Of a DNA stretch of 64,000 nt, positions 1-8,623 are shown piece after piece. The stretch's first letter is position 1; each line of letters starts with the position of its first letter. A program made the position numbers and the translations under genes. The notes under the pieces were generated by a model, which saw nothing but the letters and a program-made list of their open reading frames with translations, did not search any database and was not told where the DNA came from. Source of the DNA: Myxococcales bacterium (lineage in GTDB: Bacteria; Myxococcota_A; Bradymonadia; UBA7976; UBA1532); assembly GCA_020633465.1 (NCBI GenBank), contig JACKDN010000010.1, forward strand, positions 62,001 through 126,000, written 5' to 3'.

Positions 1-2
1 GC

Positions 3-992
<990 letters not shown>

Positions 993-1012
993 TCGGTCGG
1001 CGCGCGGGCGCG

Positions 1013-1108
1013 TCAGCGCGCCCGCGCCGCCCAGGCCAGCAGGCCCACCGGGCCCAGCACCAGCACCACACCCAAGAGCAGCATCGTCACGTCCGTCTGC
1101 GGGATCAT
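1013..1108 (-). CDS. Possible 31-residue single-pass membrane peptide
   Basis: A short ATG-started frame begins 7 bp after the stop of the diguanylate cyclase on the same strand. It encodes a short polar start (MIPQTDVT), one strongly hydrophobic segment and an Ala/Arg tail, as expected for a tiny inner-membrane peptide. There is no clear Shine-Dalgarno sequence and no family was recognised. The tight spacing suggests co-transcription, if it is real. Confidence 0.3.
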   Translation of the reverse strand: MIPQTDVTMLLLGVVLVLGPVGLLAWAARAR

Positions 1109-1115
1109 GGGGCGA

Positions 1116-2052
1116 TCAACCGGCCGCGCGCCCGGGGTCTTCCGCCAGGGTCGGCGCGGCGACCACCACGCGGTTGCGCCCGGAGCGCTTGGCCGCGTAC
1201 ATCGCCGCGTCCGCCCGGCGCAGGGCGCGGCCGAGATCGACCTCGCCGGCCATCGCGACCGCCACGCCGACGCTGGCCGTCGCGCGCACCGGGCCCCGCT
1301 CGGCCTCGACCTCTACGTCGGCCACCGCCGCGCGTACCCGCTCGGCGGCGTCCACCGCCCCCGGCAGGCCCGTCTCGGGCAGCAGCACGGCGAACTCCTC
1401 TCCGCCCAGCCGACCGCAGGCGTCGCCGGCGCGCAGGGTGCCGTTGAGGGCCTCGGCCACGCCGAAGAGCAGGCGGTCGCCCACCTCGTGCCCGTGCACG
1501 TCGTTGACGCGCTTGAAGTGGTCGAGGTCGAACAGCAGCACGGCGGTCGGGTGGGTGTGGCGCGCGGCGCGGCGCAGCTCGCGGCCGGCGGCGTCGAAGA
1601 AGTGCCGGCGGTTGGACAGGCCGGTCAGCGGATCGGTGCTGGCCAGCGCCTCCATGCGCGCGGCGAAGCGCTTCACCTTGTCGTCGGCCTGCACCAGGCG
1701 GCGGCCCACCTCGGCGCGCGCGCAGCACGGGGATGGACAGGGGCTTGCTGACGAAGTCGTGCGCGCCGGCCTCGAGGCCGCGCACGATGTCCTCCTCGGC
1801 GTCGCGGCCCGTGGCCAGCACCAGGTAGGTGAAGGGGCGCTCGTAGCGGTGCACCAGCTGGCAGATGGCCGGGCCGTCCATGCCCGGCATCACCCAGTCC
1901 AGCACGGCCAGGCGCGGCGGATCGGGCGCCTGCAGGGCGGCCCACGCCTCGAGGCCGTCACGCGCGAAGACGACCTCGCCGTCCCAGTCGCGGAGCGCGT
2001 CGCGGAGGATCGCGCGCGCGAGCGCGTCGTCGTCGGCCACGAGCAGCTTCAC
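1116..2052 (-). CDS. Response-regulator diguanylate cyclase (REC-GGDEF), frameshifted
   Basis: Two-domain c-di-GMP synthase. The N-terminal receiver domain (about residues 1-120) shows the acidic pocket VADDDA, the phospho-acceptor Asp in VLDWVMPGMDG and the Lys in FVSKPL. The C-terminal GGDEF domain has DPLTGLSNRR, FDLDHFKRVND and an intact GGEEF active site, preceded by RAGD five residues upstream, matching the RxxD inhibitory I-site. The two domains are in different frames; the switch lies in a GCGCGCGC run at about 1713-1724, where a 2-bp change would join them. That is either a consensus error or a real slip. The GTG start at 2052 is chosen because the receiver fold begins there directly. 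It is expected to make c-di-GMP when phosphorylated by an unseen histidine kinase. Confidence 0.8.
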
Positions 2053-2116
2053 GGATCCCCGGCTCGCCGTCCTCTCACCGATTCGGCACGCCGCTGGGAA
2101 GGTCCCTCGGGCCGGG

Positions 2117-2587
2117 TCAGCGGGCACCCGGTGCCGCGACGACCTCGCCGACGCGGGTGAGGCCGAGATCGCGGGCGGCCCCGACGAAGGCGGCCTGCAG
2201 ATCGGCCGCCGACGCCGTGGGGTGCGCGCGGGTGATGTCGGCGACGCGCCGGCACAGGGCGTCGGCGTCGGCGCGGCCGGTGCTGCAGCCGAGCGTGGGC
2301 GCCTCGGGGGCGTCGCCGGGGCGGAAGACGCAGTGCAGCGGGCCCGTGGGTCCGTCGACCGGCCGGGTCAGGGCGTGCTCGTTGCGGCACAGGGCGTCGT
2401 CGTTCGTCGCGTCGTCGCCCTCGGTCGAGCTGATGAAGAAGGCCCCGAGGAAGCTGCCCGCCGTCAGCACCAGCAGGGGCGCGACGCCGGCGGGCGCCCG
2501 CGCCTCGCGCCGGTAGGCGCGCACGGCCAGCACCACGGCCCACACGCCCGAGAAGAAGGCCACCAGCAACAGGACGCCGACCGCGAT
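2117..2587 (-). CDS. Small membrane protein of unknown function, start codon uncertain
   Basis: About 155 residues with two hydrophobic helices near the N terminus (VGVLLLVAFFSGVWAVVLAV and a second around PLLVLTAGSFLGAFFI), then a soluble domain with conserved-looking cysteines (DDALCRNEHAL, LHCVF, LGCSTG, ALCRRV). No family was recognised. The frame is open far upstream (antisense to the next gene), but no ATG, GTG or TTG lies at a sensible place. A perfect GGGAGG sits 6 nt before an in-frame ATC at 2587-2585, so either an AUC start or an upstream sequence error is likely. The cysteine-bearing part could be periplasmic. Confidence 0.5.
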   Translation of the reverse strand: MAVGVLLLVAFFSGVWAVVLAVRAYRREARAPAGVAPLLVLTAGSFLGAFFISSTEGDDATNDDALCRNEHALTRPVDGPTGPLHCVFRPGDAPEAPTLGCSTGRADADALCRRVADITRAHPTASAADLQAAFVGAARDLGLTRVGEVVAAPGAR

Positions 2588-2719
2588 GACGCACCTCCCG
2601 ATCTCGTGGGCCTTCGACCCCGGGATGTTGACGGCTCCACCGGCTCGGCGCCCTCGCCACGGTGTACCGACGAACATCCCGGGGGTACACTCCGCGCGCC
2701 ACGGTGTCGAGGGGATGCA

Positions 2720-4804
2720 ATGCGGCGGTGGTGGTTGCTGGGGCTGTTGGTGTGGGGCTGCGACGACGGCGGCGACGGCGCGCAGCAGGCGGCCGACACG
2801 GGCGCGCTGGACGCGGGGCCGCAGGTGGACGCGATGATCGATCGGGACGGGGATCCGCCCGACGGCGACGCGCCGGACGCGGCGCCCGACGCGGCGCCCG
2901 ACGCCGCGGCCGACGCCGGGCCGCCGCCCTTCGGCGATCCCGACTGCGATCCGCTGGTGCCCGAGGTCTGCGCCATGCCGTGGCCCTCGAGCCTTTACCT
3001 GGCGCCCGACGCCACCCACGACACGGGCTACGCGCTGACCTTCGGGGCGACGTCGCTGCCCGCGAACCGGATGCGCCAGCACATCGATCCGGCGCCCTAC
3101 CTGCGGGCCGACGGCTACAGCGTGGGCACGCCCCTGCTGGCGGTCTTCCCGAACCTCGATCCGGCCAACCTGCCCGATCAGGCCGGCGTCGCCGACTCGC
3201 TGGCCGCCGACGCGCCCATCGTGCTGCTCGAGGACGCCGGCGAGGCGGGGCTGCGGCGGGTGCCGTACTTCACCGAGCTCGACCGGCGCGACGACACGGA
3301 CGCGAAGACGCTGTACGTGCGGCCGGCCGAGATCCTGAAGGAGGGCACGCGCTACGTCGTGGGCTTCCGCGGGCTCGTGGACGCGGCCGGCGAGCCCATC
3401 GCGCCCAGCCCGGCCTTCGCGGCGCTGCGCGACGGCCTCGCCGAAGGCGACGCGCAGCTGGGGCCGCGGGTTCCGGCGTTCGAGGCCGTGTTCGCCGATC
3501 TGGCCACCGCCGGCGTCGACCGCGGCGGGCTGCAGCTGGCCTGGGACTTCACGACGCAGAGCTGCGCCAGCGTGCACGGCGCGCTGCTGCACATGCGCGC
3601 GGACGCCAGCGAGCGGGTGGGGCCGGACGGCCCCGAGCTGATCGTCGATACCGTCGAGCGCTTCACGCCCGAGCAGAACCCGCACATCGCGCTGCGCATC
3701 GTCGGGCGCTTCCGCGTGCCCAACTATCTGAAGGAAGACGGGACGTTCCAGGACGCGACCGGCTACGTGCTGAACCTGGGCGAGGACGGGCTGCCGGCCG
3801 CCGACGGCTGGCGCGAGCCCGAGTTCGTCGTGCGCATCCCGCACACGGCGCTCGACGGGACGCCGCACGGGCTGCTGCAGTACGGGCACGGGCTGAACGG
3901 CACGTGGAACCAGGTCGAGGCCGGCCATCACGACCGCACGGCGGCCGAGTACGGCTACATCTACTTCGGCGCCAACATGACCGGCATGTCCAGCCCCGAC
4001 GTGGCCGGCATCGTGGGCATCCTGTACGACATCAGCCGCTTCCCGTGGCTGGGCCACAAGCTGCACCAGGGGTTGCTCGAGTCGATCCTGCTGCCGCGGG
4101 CGATGATGCACCGGCTGGCGGCGCTGCCCGAGGTGGCCGAGGCGGGCGTGGTCGTCGATCCCGACCGGGTGTTCTGGGAGGGCGACAGCCAGGGGGGCAT
4201 CTACGGCGCGAGCCACGTGGCGCTGTCACCCGAGGTGACGCGGGGCATGCTGGGCGTGCCGGGCCAGAACTACTCGACGATGCTGCAGCGGTCGGTCGAC
4301 TTCGATCCGTTCTTCTTCGTGATCGACACCAGCTACCCGGATCCGAAGGATCAGGCGGTGCTGCTGGCGTTGGTGCAGACGCTGTGGGACAGCGCCGATC
4401 CGGTCAGCTACTACCGGCACCTGAGCGCGGACCCGTTCCCCGGCGACGCGCCCAACGCGGTGCTGCTGGGGCCGGCCAAGGGCGACTGGCAGGTGCCGCT
4501 GATCACGGTCGAGACGGTGGCGCGCACCGACGTCGGCGTGGCGCTGATGGAGAACTACGACGACGAGCGCACCGTGCCGCTGGTCGAGCCCGTGGCCTAC
4601 CCGCACCAGGGCTCGGCCATCGTCAACTGGCACTACGGCAACCCGTGGCCGCCCGCCGGCAACCTGCCGCCCGAGGACGACGTGGGCGATCCGCACGGCA
4701 AGCCGCGCAAGGACGACGCCTACCGGCGGCAGATGATCCACTTCTTCGAGACGGGCGAGGTGATCGACGTCTGCGGCGGCGGCCTCTGCCCGCCGGCCGA
4801 GTGA
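2720..4804 (+). CDS. Lipoprotein with alpha/beta-hydrolase-like domain
   Basis: 694 residues. The start MRRWWLLGLLVWGC is a lipoprotein signal with the lipidated Cys at 14, followed by an Asp/Ala-rich tether to about residue 75. The rest is one large domain that resembles secreted hydrolases of Myxococcota. YGHGLNGTW could form an oxyanion region, and GDSQGG places a candidate nucleophile Ser at residue 490 (GxSxG). The C terminus carries a conserved-looking FETGEVIDVCGGGLC. Substrate is unknown; esterase or lipase activity on the cell surface is an inference from GxSxG only. ATG at 2720 follows GAGGGG, and a TACACT -10-like box lies at 2686. The next gene overlaps its stop codon. Confidence 0.8.
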   Translation: MRRWWLLGLLVWGCDDGGDGAQQAADTGALDAGPQVDAMIDRDGDPPDGDAPDAAPDAAPDAAADAGPPPFGDPDCDPLVPEVCAMPWPSSLYLAPDATHDTGYALTFGATSLPANRMRQHIDPAPYLRADGYSVGTPLLAVFPNLDPANLPDQAGVADSLAADAPIVLLEDAGEAGLRRVPYFTELDRRDDTDAKTLYVRPAEILKEGTRYVVGFRGLVDAAGEPIAPSPAFAALRDGLAEGDAQLGPRVPAFEAVFADLATAGVDRGGLQLAWDFTTQSCASVHGALLHMRADASERVGPDGPELIVDTVERFTPEQNPHIALRIVGRFRVPNYLKEDGTFQDATGYVLNLGEDGLPAADGWREPEFVVRIPHTALDGTPHGLLQYGHGLNGTWNQVEAGHHDRTAAEYGYIYFGANMTGMSSPDVAGIVGILYDISRFPWLGHKLHQGLLESILLPRAMMHRLAALPEVAEAGVVVDPDRVFWEGDSQGGIYGASHVALSPEVTRGMLGVPGQNYSTMLQRSVDFDPFFFVIDTSYPDPKDQAVLLALVQTLWDSADPVSYYRHLSADPFPGDAPNAVLLGPAKGDWQVPLITVETVARTDVGVALMENYDDERTVPLVEPVAYPHQGSAIVNWHYGNPWPPAGNLPPEDDVGDPHGKPRKDDAYRRQMIHFFETGEVIDVCGGGLCPPAE

Positions 4805-5085
4805 CGCGGCGGACGGTCGACGGCCGCGAGGCGCTCGCCGTCGGCGTGCGGGTGCAGCTGTCGTGGGTGCAGCACGCGCCGTACACGCGGCGGGCCGACC
4901 TGGGCGTCGAGGATCGGCTGGCCCGTGTCGTGGCGCGCGACGCCGCCGGCTGGTGGGTCGAGGACACCCGTGGCGAGCGGCACCACCTGCACGACGATCA
5001 GCTCGAGGTGGCCTGCGCCGACGACGCCGCGGGCCGCTGGCGCATCGAGGCGCCGTGCCGGCGTACGCGGTGGGCGAGCGCCTGA
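4801..5085 (+). CDS. Small protein of unknown function (first of a related pair)
   Basis: 94 residues from a GTG that overlaps the stop of the lipoprotein gene (GTGA), which suggests translational coupling. The segment VGVRVQLSWVQHAPYTRRAD onward looks like a small beta-barrel, with alternating hydrophobic and charged residues and several Trp. The following gene encodes a segment of the same pattern, so the two may be a duplicated domain. Alternatively this and the next frame are one two-domain gene split by a frameshift near 5050-5085. Confidence 0.5.
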   Translation: MTRRTVDGREALAVGVRVQLSWVQHAPYTRRADLGVEDRLARVVARDAAGWWVEDTRGERHHLHDDQLEVACADDAAGRWRIEAPCRRTRWASA

Positions 5086-5306
5086 AGCTGCGCTGGCGCC
5101 ACCGCAGCCCCGCCCGCCGCGTCGACGCGCCGCGCCCGGACACCTGGGCGACCGTGATCGCCGAGGGCGCGAGCACCGTCACCGTGCGCGTCGACCTCGA
5201 CGGCGCCGAGGTGGCGATGCACCGCTGGGGCAACCAGGCCGACGTGATGGACCGCCAGGCGCCGCGCTGGTTCGTCGTGGGCCGGGGCGGTGAGGCGCTC
5301 AGCTGA
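5055..5306 (+). CDS. Small protein of unknown function (second of a related pair)
   Basis: 83 residues from a GTG at 5055, overlapping the end of the previous frame by 31 bp. VGERLKLRWRHRSPARRVDA aligns by eye with VGVRVQLSWVQHAPYTRRAD of its neighbour. Both continue into an Ala-Val-rich strand pattern. No catalytic motif is visible. It converges on the DUF427 gene, overlapping its 3' end by 8 bp. Confidence 0.5.
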   Translation: MPAYAVGERLKLRWRHRSPARRVDAPRPDTWATVIAEGASTVTVRVDLDGAEVAMHRWGNQADVMDRQAPRWFVVGRGGEALS

Positions 5307-5580
5307 CCTCGACGCCCCTCCAGAACGCGACGTAGCCCCCGATCTCGGCGGCCGCCGGCTTGGGCGCCGGGTAGTACCAGGCGGCGGCCGGGTTGGTCTG
5401 GCCATCGACGACGACGTCGAAGTAGCGGGCGGTGCCCTTCCATCCGCAGACGCTGGTGTGTTCGCTGGCCGCGAAGTGCGCTTGGTTCAGGGATTCGGGC
5501 GGGAAGTAGTGGTTGCCTTCGACGACGCGGGTGTCGTCGCTCTCGGCGAGCACTGCGCCGTTCCAGGTGGCCTTGGGCAT
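5299..5580 (-). CDS. DUF427 domain protein
   Basis: 93 residues covering a whole DUF427 domain (PF04248): MPKATWNGAVLAESDDTR, EGNHYFPPESL, then TSVCGWKGTARYFDVVVDG and AAWYYPAPKPAA. These are the hallmark blocks of this small beta-sheet family. Its biochemical role is not established. ATG at 5580 follows GGAGACGTC. Single-gene unit, convergent with the small pair on the plus strand. Confidence 0.9.
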   Translation of the reverse strand: MPKATWNGAVLAESDDTRVVEGNHYFPPESLNQAHFAASEHTSVCGWKGTARYFDVVVDGQTNPAAAWYYPAPKPAAAEIGGYVAFWRGVEVS

Positions 5581-5650
5581 GACGTCTCCTCGGGGCAGCG
5601 GGCATCGTTCGATGCGTGGACCCCAGAGAACGGTTCGGCGCGCCGCGCGG

Positions 5651-6787
5651 CTACTGCGTCGCGGCGAGGCAGCCGCCCCCCGCGTCGCGAGAGCCGAACG
5701 GCGCTGCCGCGCCGCGCTCGACGCGCTGCACCTCGAGACGCAGCCAGGTCCACGCTCGACCGTCGGCGTCGCGCCAGGTGATCGTCGAGCGCGTCGGCAC
5801 GCGCACGCCGTCGAGCGTCGCGAAGCTCGCCGGATCGTTCTCGACGATCCAGTCGGTGAGGACGTCGTCGCGGTAGCGGCGCGCCTCGAAGCGCACGGGA
5901 TCGCCGGCGTCGTCGACGTGGAAGACGCCCGCGGCCTCGACGCCCCCGTAGGCCACGCGGGCGCGGACCGCGTGGTCGTCGACGGCCTCCCAGCGCAGGT
6001 AGGGCTCGAGCGCCGCCGAGGGGAACCAGATGGTCTCGGCCAGGAAGCGCACCAGGGTGCCCTGGTCGATGGTCGGACCGGCGGCGTCGACGATGGGGAA
6101 GAGCCCAGCGACCTCGATGCGCATGCCGCCGCGCCCGTCGAGGTAGCGGTCGACGCCGCGCAGGGGCAGGCCGGCCGGGCCGCGCACCTCGACGACCCAC
6201 ACGAAGCCGGGCGTCGGCGCCACGAAGGTCTGCTCGGCGCGGAAGGGCAGCCACGCCGCGTCGGGCGCCGTCTGCATCTCGCCGCCCTGGGTGAGGTGAA
6301 GGACGCCCGCGCGCGGCCGGCCGACGACGCCGGCCGCCCGCAGCCAGCGCCGCGCCGGCGGGGGCAGCACGGCCAGATCGTCGGCCGTGACCACCGGACG
6401 CGCCGCCGTCGGCGCGGTCTCGACCAGCCGCGCCCGGGCGTCGTGGGCGCGCGCCGCGAAGCGCCACGCCCCGAACCCGACGGCCACCGCGACCAGCAGC
6501 ACGACGTTCAGCGCCGTGCCCACCTTGGCGTCGGCCCAGAACGCGACGACGACGATCTGCGACAGCATCACGCCCGCCAGGCCCGGCGCCCACCAGACGC
6601 CCGAATCGACCAGCCGCGAGACGCCCGCGGCCACCAGCAGCGCGGCAGCGACACCCCAGGCGACGCCCCACCCGGGCGCGATGGGCAAGGTCAGTTGCGT
6701 CAGCGAAGCCGGACGTAGCGCCTTCACCACGCCCATCAGGTGAATCAGACCGTGGACGATCAGCAGGACCACGACCAGCGCGCGCAT
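5651..6787 (-). CDS. DUF6544-type membrane protein
   Basis: 378 residues. The first 110 hold four membrane helices (residues about 3-20, 40-60, 68-85, 95-112). The remainder is a soluble domain with the blocks LPPPARRWLRAAGVVGRP, GFVWVVEVRG, GRGGMRIEVAGLFPIVDA and LVRFLAETIWFPSAAL, recognised as the DUF6544 family. Function is not known; the family is often annotated only as an integral membrane protein. ATG at 6787 is preceded by GGGGAGGTGGGACG. The C-terminal 30 residues (Gly/Ala/Arg-rich) are unremarkable. Confidence 0.75.
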   Translation of the reverse strand: MRALVVVLLIVHGLIHLMGVVKALRPASLTQLTLPIAPGWGVAWGVAAALLVAAGVSRLVDSGVWWAPGLAGVMLSQIVVVAFWADAKVGTALNVVLLVAVAVGFGAWRFAARAHDARARLVETAPTAARPVVTADDLAVLPPPARRWLRAAGVVGRPRAGVLHLTQGGEMQTAPDAAWLPFRAEQTFVAPTPGFVWVVEVRGPAGLPLRGVDRYLDGRGGMRIEVAGLFPIVDAAGPTIDQGTLVRFLAETIWFPSAALEPYLRWEAVDDHAVRARVAYGGVEAAGVFHVDDAGDPVRFEARRYRDDVLTDWIVENDPASFATLDGVRVPTRSTITWRDADGRAWTWLRLEVQRVERGAAAPFGSRDAGGGCLAATQ

Positions 6788-6868
6788 CGTCCCACCTCCC
6801 CGCGCCCGCCGGGTGGACGCGCCGCCCGAAGGGCTGCAACGCGTGCGCCGAGCGGCCAGCCCACCGAA

Positions 6869-6922
6869 CTTGACTAAAAGGCCCGACTTGACCCGCCGCT
6901 CAAGTCGCCCAATTTAGTCAAG
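6869..6922. repeat. Nested inverted repeat in an AT-rich island
   Basis: Outer arms CTTGACTAAA (6869-6878) and TTTAGTCAAG (6913-6922) are perfect complements. Inner arms GACTTGA (6885-6891) and TCAAGTC (6900-6906) are also perfect, around the loop CCCGCCGC. The stretch 6868-7015 is far poorer in GC than its surroundings and holds no gene. It could be a regulator-binding site for the DUF6544 gene, a terminator-like hairpin, or a remnant repeat. Confidence 0.6.
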
Positions 6923-7045
6923 CGTCGCGTCGTCGACGCGGAGGGCCAGCCCAGGGAGACGCCCAGCCGGCCAACCCACATTGTGGCAGGCAGCGCACTT
7001 TAGTTTGTTAGTTTGGCACGACCCCCGGAGATCCTCCGGGAGCGC

Positions 7046-8509
7046 TCACCCCAACCGGCGGGCGATGACCACCGCGTTTCTCGGGGTCAGGGCGCGGGGG
7101 CAGAAGCGGCCCACCTGCACGGCGAAGCCGCGCTCGGCGAGGAACAGGGCGCGGTCGAGCACCAGCCACGCCTCCAGCGTCGGGCGGAACAGGCCGCGCA
7201 CGGCGTCGCGGGGGCGGACCTGGGCGAGGCGTTCCCAGCCGCGCGCTTCGTAGGGCGTGGGGTCGAGATCGGCGGGCAGGGCGAGGCCGTCGACGGCGGC
7301 GAAGCGGCGGCAGAAGTCGGCGAAGGGCAGCGTCAGCCAGGCGTTGGGGAAGGCGCGCATGGGGCGGTAGCGGTCGACGGCGCGCACGTCGCGCTGCAGC
7401 AGGTCGAAGCCCAGGCGCCAGGCCATCGACTGCCAGGCGCGGCGGCGGTCGCGGCCGCGGGCGACGACCTGCTCGCGGTGGACGAGGTCGAGGTCGGCGG
7501 GGATGAGGCCGAGGTTCGCGGCGGCGCCGGCGGCCGAGAGGGCGTGGCCACGCTCGGCGCCGGCTTTGTTGTAGCAGCAGGGGGCGAGCGCGATGGCCTC
7601 GACGCCGCGCGCGGCGGCGGCGCGGAGCAGCGCGCTGTGCAGATCGCCGCAGGCGTGCAGGGCGATGGCCGTCTGGCCGGGGCCCAGGCGCTCGGCCGCG
7701 TCGGGGCCGCGCGCGTCGAGGCAGGCGAACTCGGCCTCGACGCCCTCGCGGGCGCACCGCAGGCGGCCGTCGTCACACAGCGCGGCGTCCCACTCGACGG
7801 CCAGCAGCCGCGCCCCGTGGCGCGCGCACAGCGCCCGGCCCAGGTGGCCCTTGCCGGCGCACCAGTCGACCACGGTGCCGCGCGCGGCGGGCCCGGCGGC
7901 CAACGGCATCACGCCGGTGACCGACGCGCCTGGGCCAGCGGCCGACGGCCCGTGCCTGGCCCCGTGCCCGGGACCGGCCCCGGTGGCGGCTGCCGACTGG
8001 CCCGTGGCGGCCGCCGGCTGGCCCGTGGCGGCTGCCGGCTGGCCCGTGGCGGCTGCCGGCTGGCCCGTGGCGGCTGCCGGCTGGTCCGTGGCGGCCGCCG
8101 GCTGGCCCGCGCCGGCTGCCGCAGGGCCCAGGCCGGCCGCCTCGACCGCCGACAGGAAGTGCTCGATCTGACTCACCTTTCGGCCCGGCAGACCGCGCTG
8201 CGCGGCGATGGGCAGCGGCGTCGGGTGCTCGGCCGACAGCCGGGGCAGGTCGGCGTGCGCGGCCGCCGCCTCGGCCCAGACGCGGAGGGTCGCGGGCGCG
8301 TCGGGCCCCACCCACGACGCGTCGAAGGCGTCGAACACCTCGAGCGGCAGCCCATCGATGTAGGCGGCGACGTCGGGGTGTCGCGCCTCCCAGTCCATCG
8401 GCGGCCCCTCGAAGGGGCGCGGGTGCCACACCCCGCGGTGCGCGCGCAGCACCTCGGTCAGCGCGGCGAAGCGATCGTGCAGGTCCGACGCGGGGGCGGT
8501 GCGCGACAT
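7046..8509 (-). CDS. SAM-dependent methyltransferase (Methyltransf_32/METTL25-like) with internal heptad repeat
   Basis: 487 residues. The SAM-binding motif is VVDWCAGKGHLGRALC (about residue 205), followed by LLAVEWDAAL, IALHACGDLHSALLRAA and ALAPCCYNK. That set matches the methyltransferase family that contains METTL25-type proteins (PF13679). The N-terminal 115 residues are a separate helical region. Between them lie at least seven GQPAAAT-type heptapeptides encoded by a 21-bp tandem repeat. The substrate is unknown; similar proteins are thought to act on RNA or ribosomal protein. ATG at 8509. A CCCGGAG-ATC-CTCCGGG hairpin (7024-7040) lies just past its stop and may end transcription, though no U-tract follows. 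Confidence 0.75.
   Translation of the reverse strand: MSRTAPASDLHDRFAALTEVLRAHRGVWHPRPFEGPPMDWEARHPDVAAYIDGLPLEVFDAFDASWVGPDAPATLRVWAEAAAAHADLPRLSAEHPTPLPIAAQRGLPGRKVSQIEHFLSAVEAAGLGPAAAGAGQPAAATDQPAAATGQPAAATGQPAAATGQPAAATGQSAAATGAGPGHGARHGPSAAGPGASVTGVMPLAAGPAARGTVVDWCAGKGHLGRALCARHGARLLAVEWDAALCDDGRLRCAREGVEAEFACLDARGPDAAERLGPGQTAIALHACGDLHSALLRAAAARGVEAIALAPCCYNKAGAERGHALSAAGAAANLGLIPADLDLVHREQVVARGRDRRRAWQSMAWRLGFDLLQRDVRAVDRYRPMRAFPNAWLTLPFADFCRRFAAVDGLALPADLDPTPYEARGWERLAQVRPRDAVRGLFRPTLEAWLVLDRALFLAERGFAVQVGRFCPRALTPRNAVVIARRLG
7980..8121. repeat. 21-bp tandem repeat inside the methyltransferase gene
   Basis: About seven direct copies of a 21-bp unit (plus strand GGCTGGCCCGTGGCGGCTGCC with few changes) encode repeated GQPAAAT on the minus strand. 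Because the unit is seven codons, changes in copy number keep the frame. The encoded linker separates the N-terminal helical region from the catalytic domain. Confidence 0.9.
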
Positions 8510-8623
8510 GGCGCGGAGGATGGCGGCGGCGGGCTGCGCGGTCAAACCGGCCCGCCCCGCGATGGCGCCCTGCCCGCGCGCGCTGATAGAATCCGCCCTC
8601 GACACTCGGGGGAGAGGGTCCAC

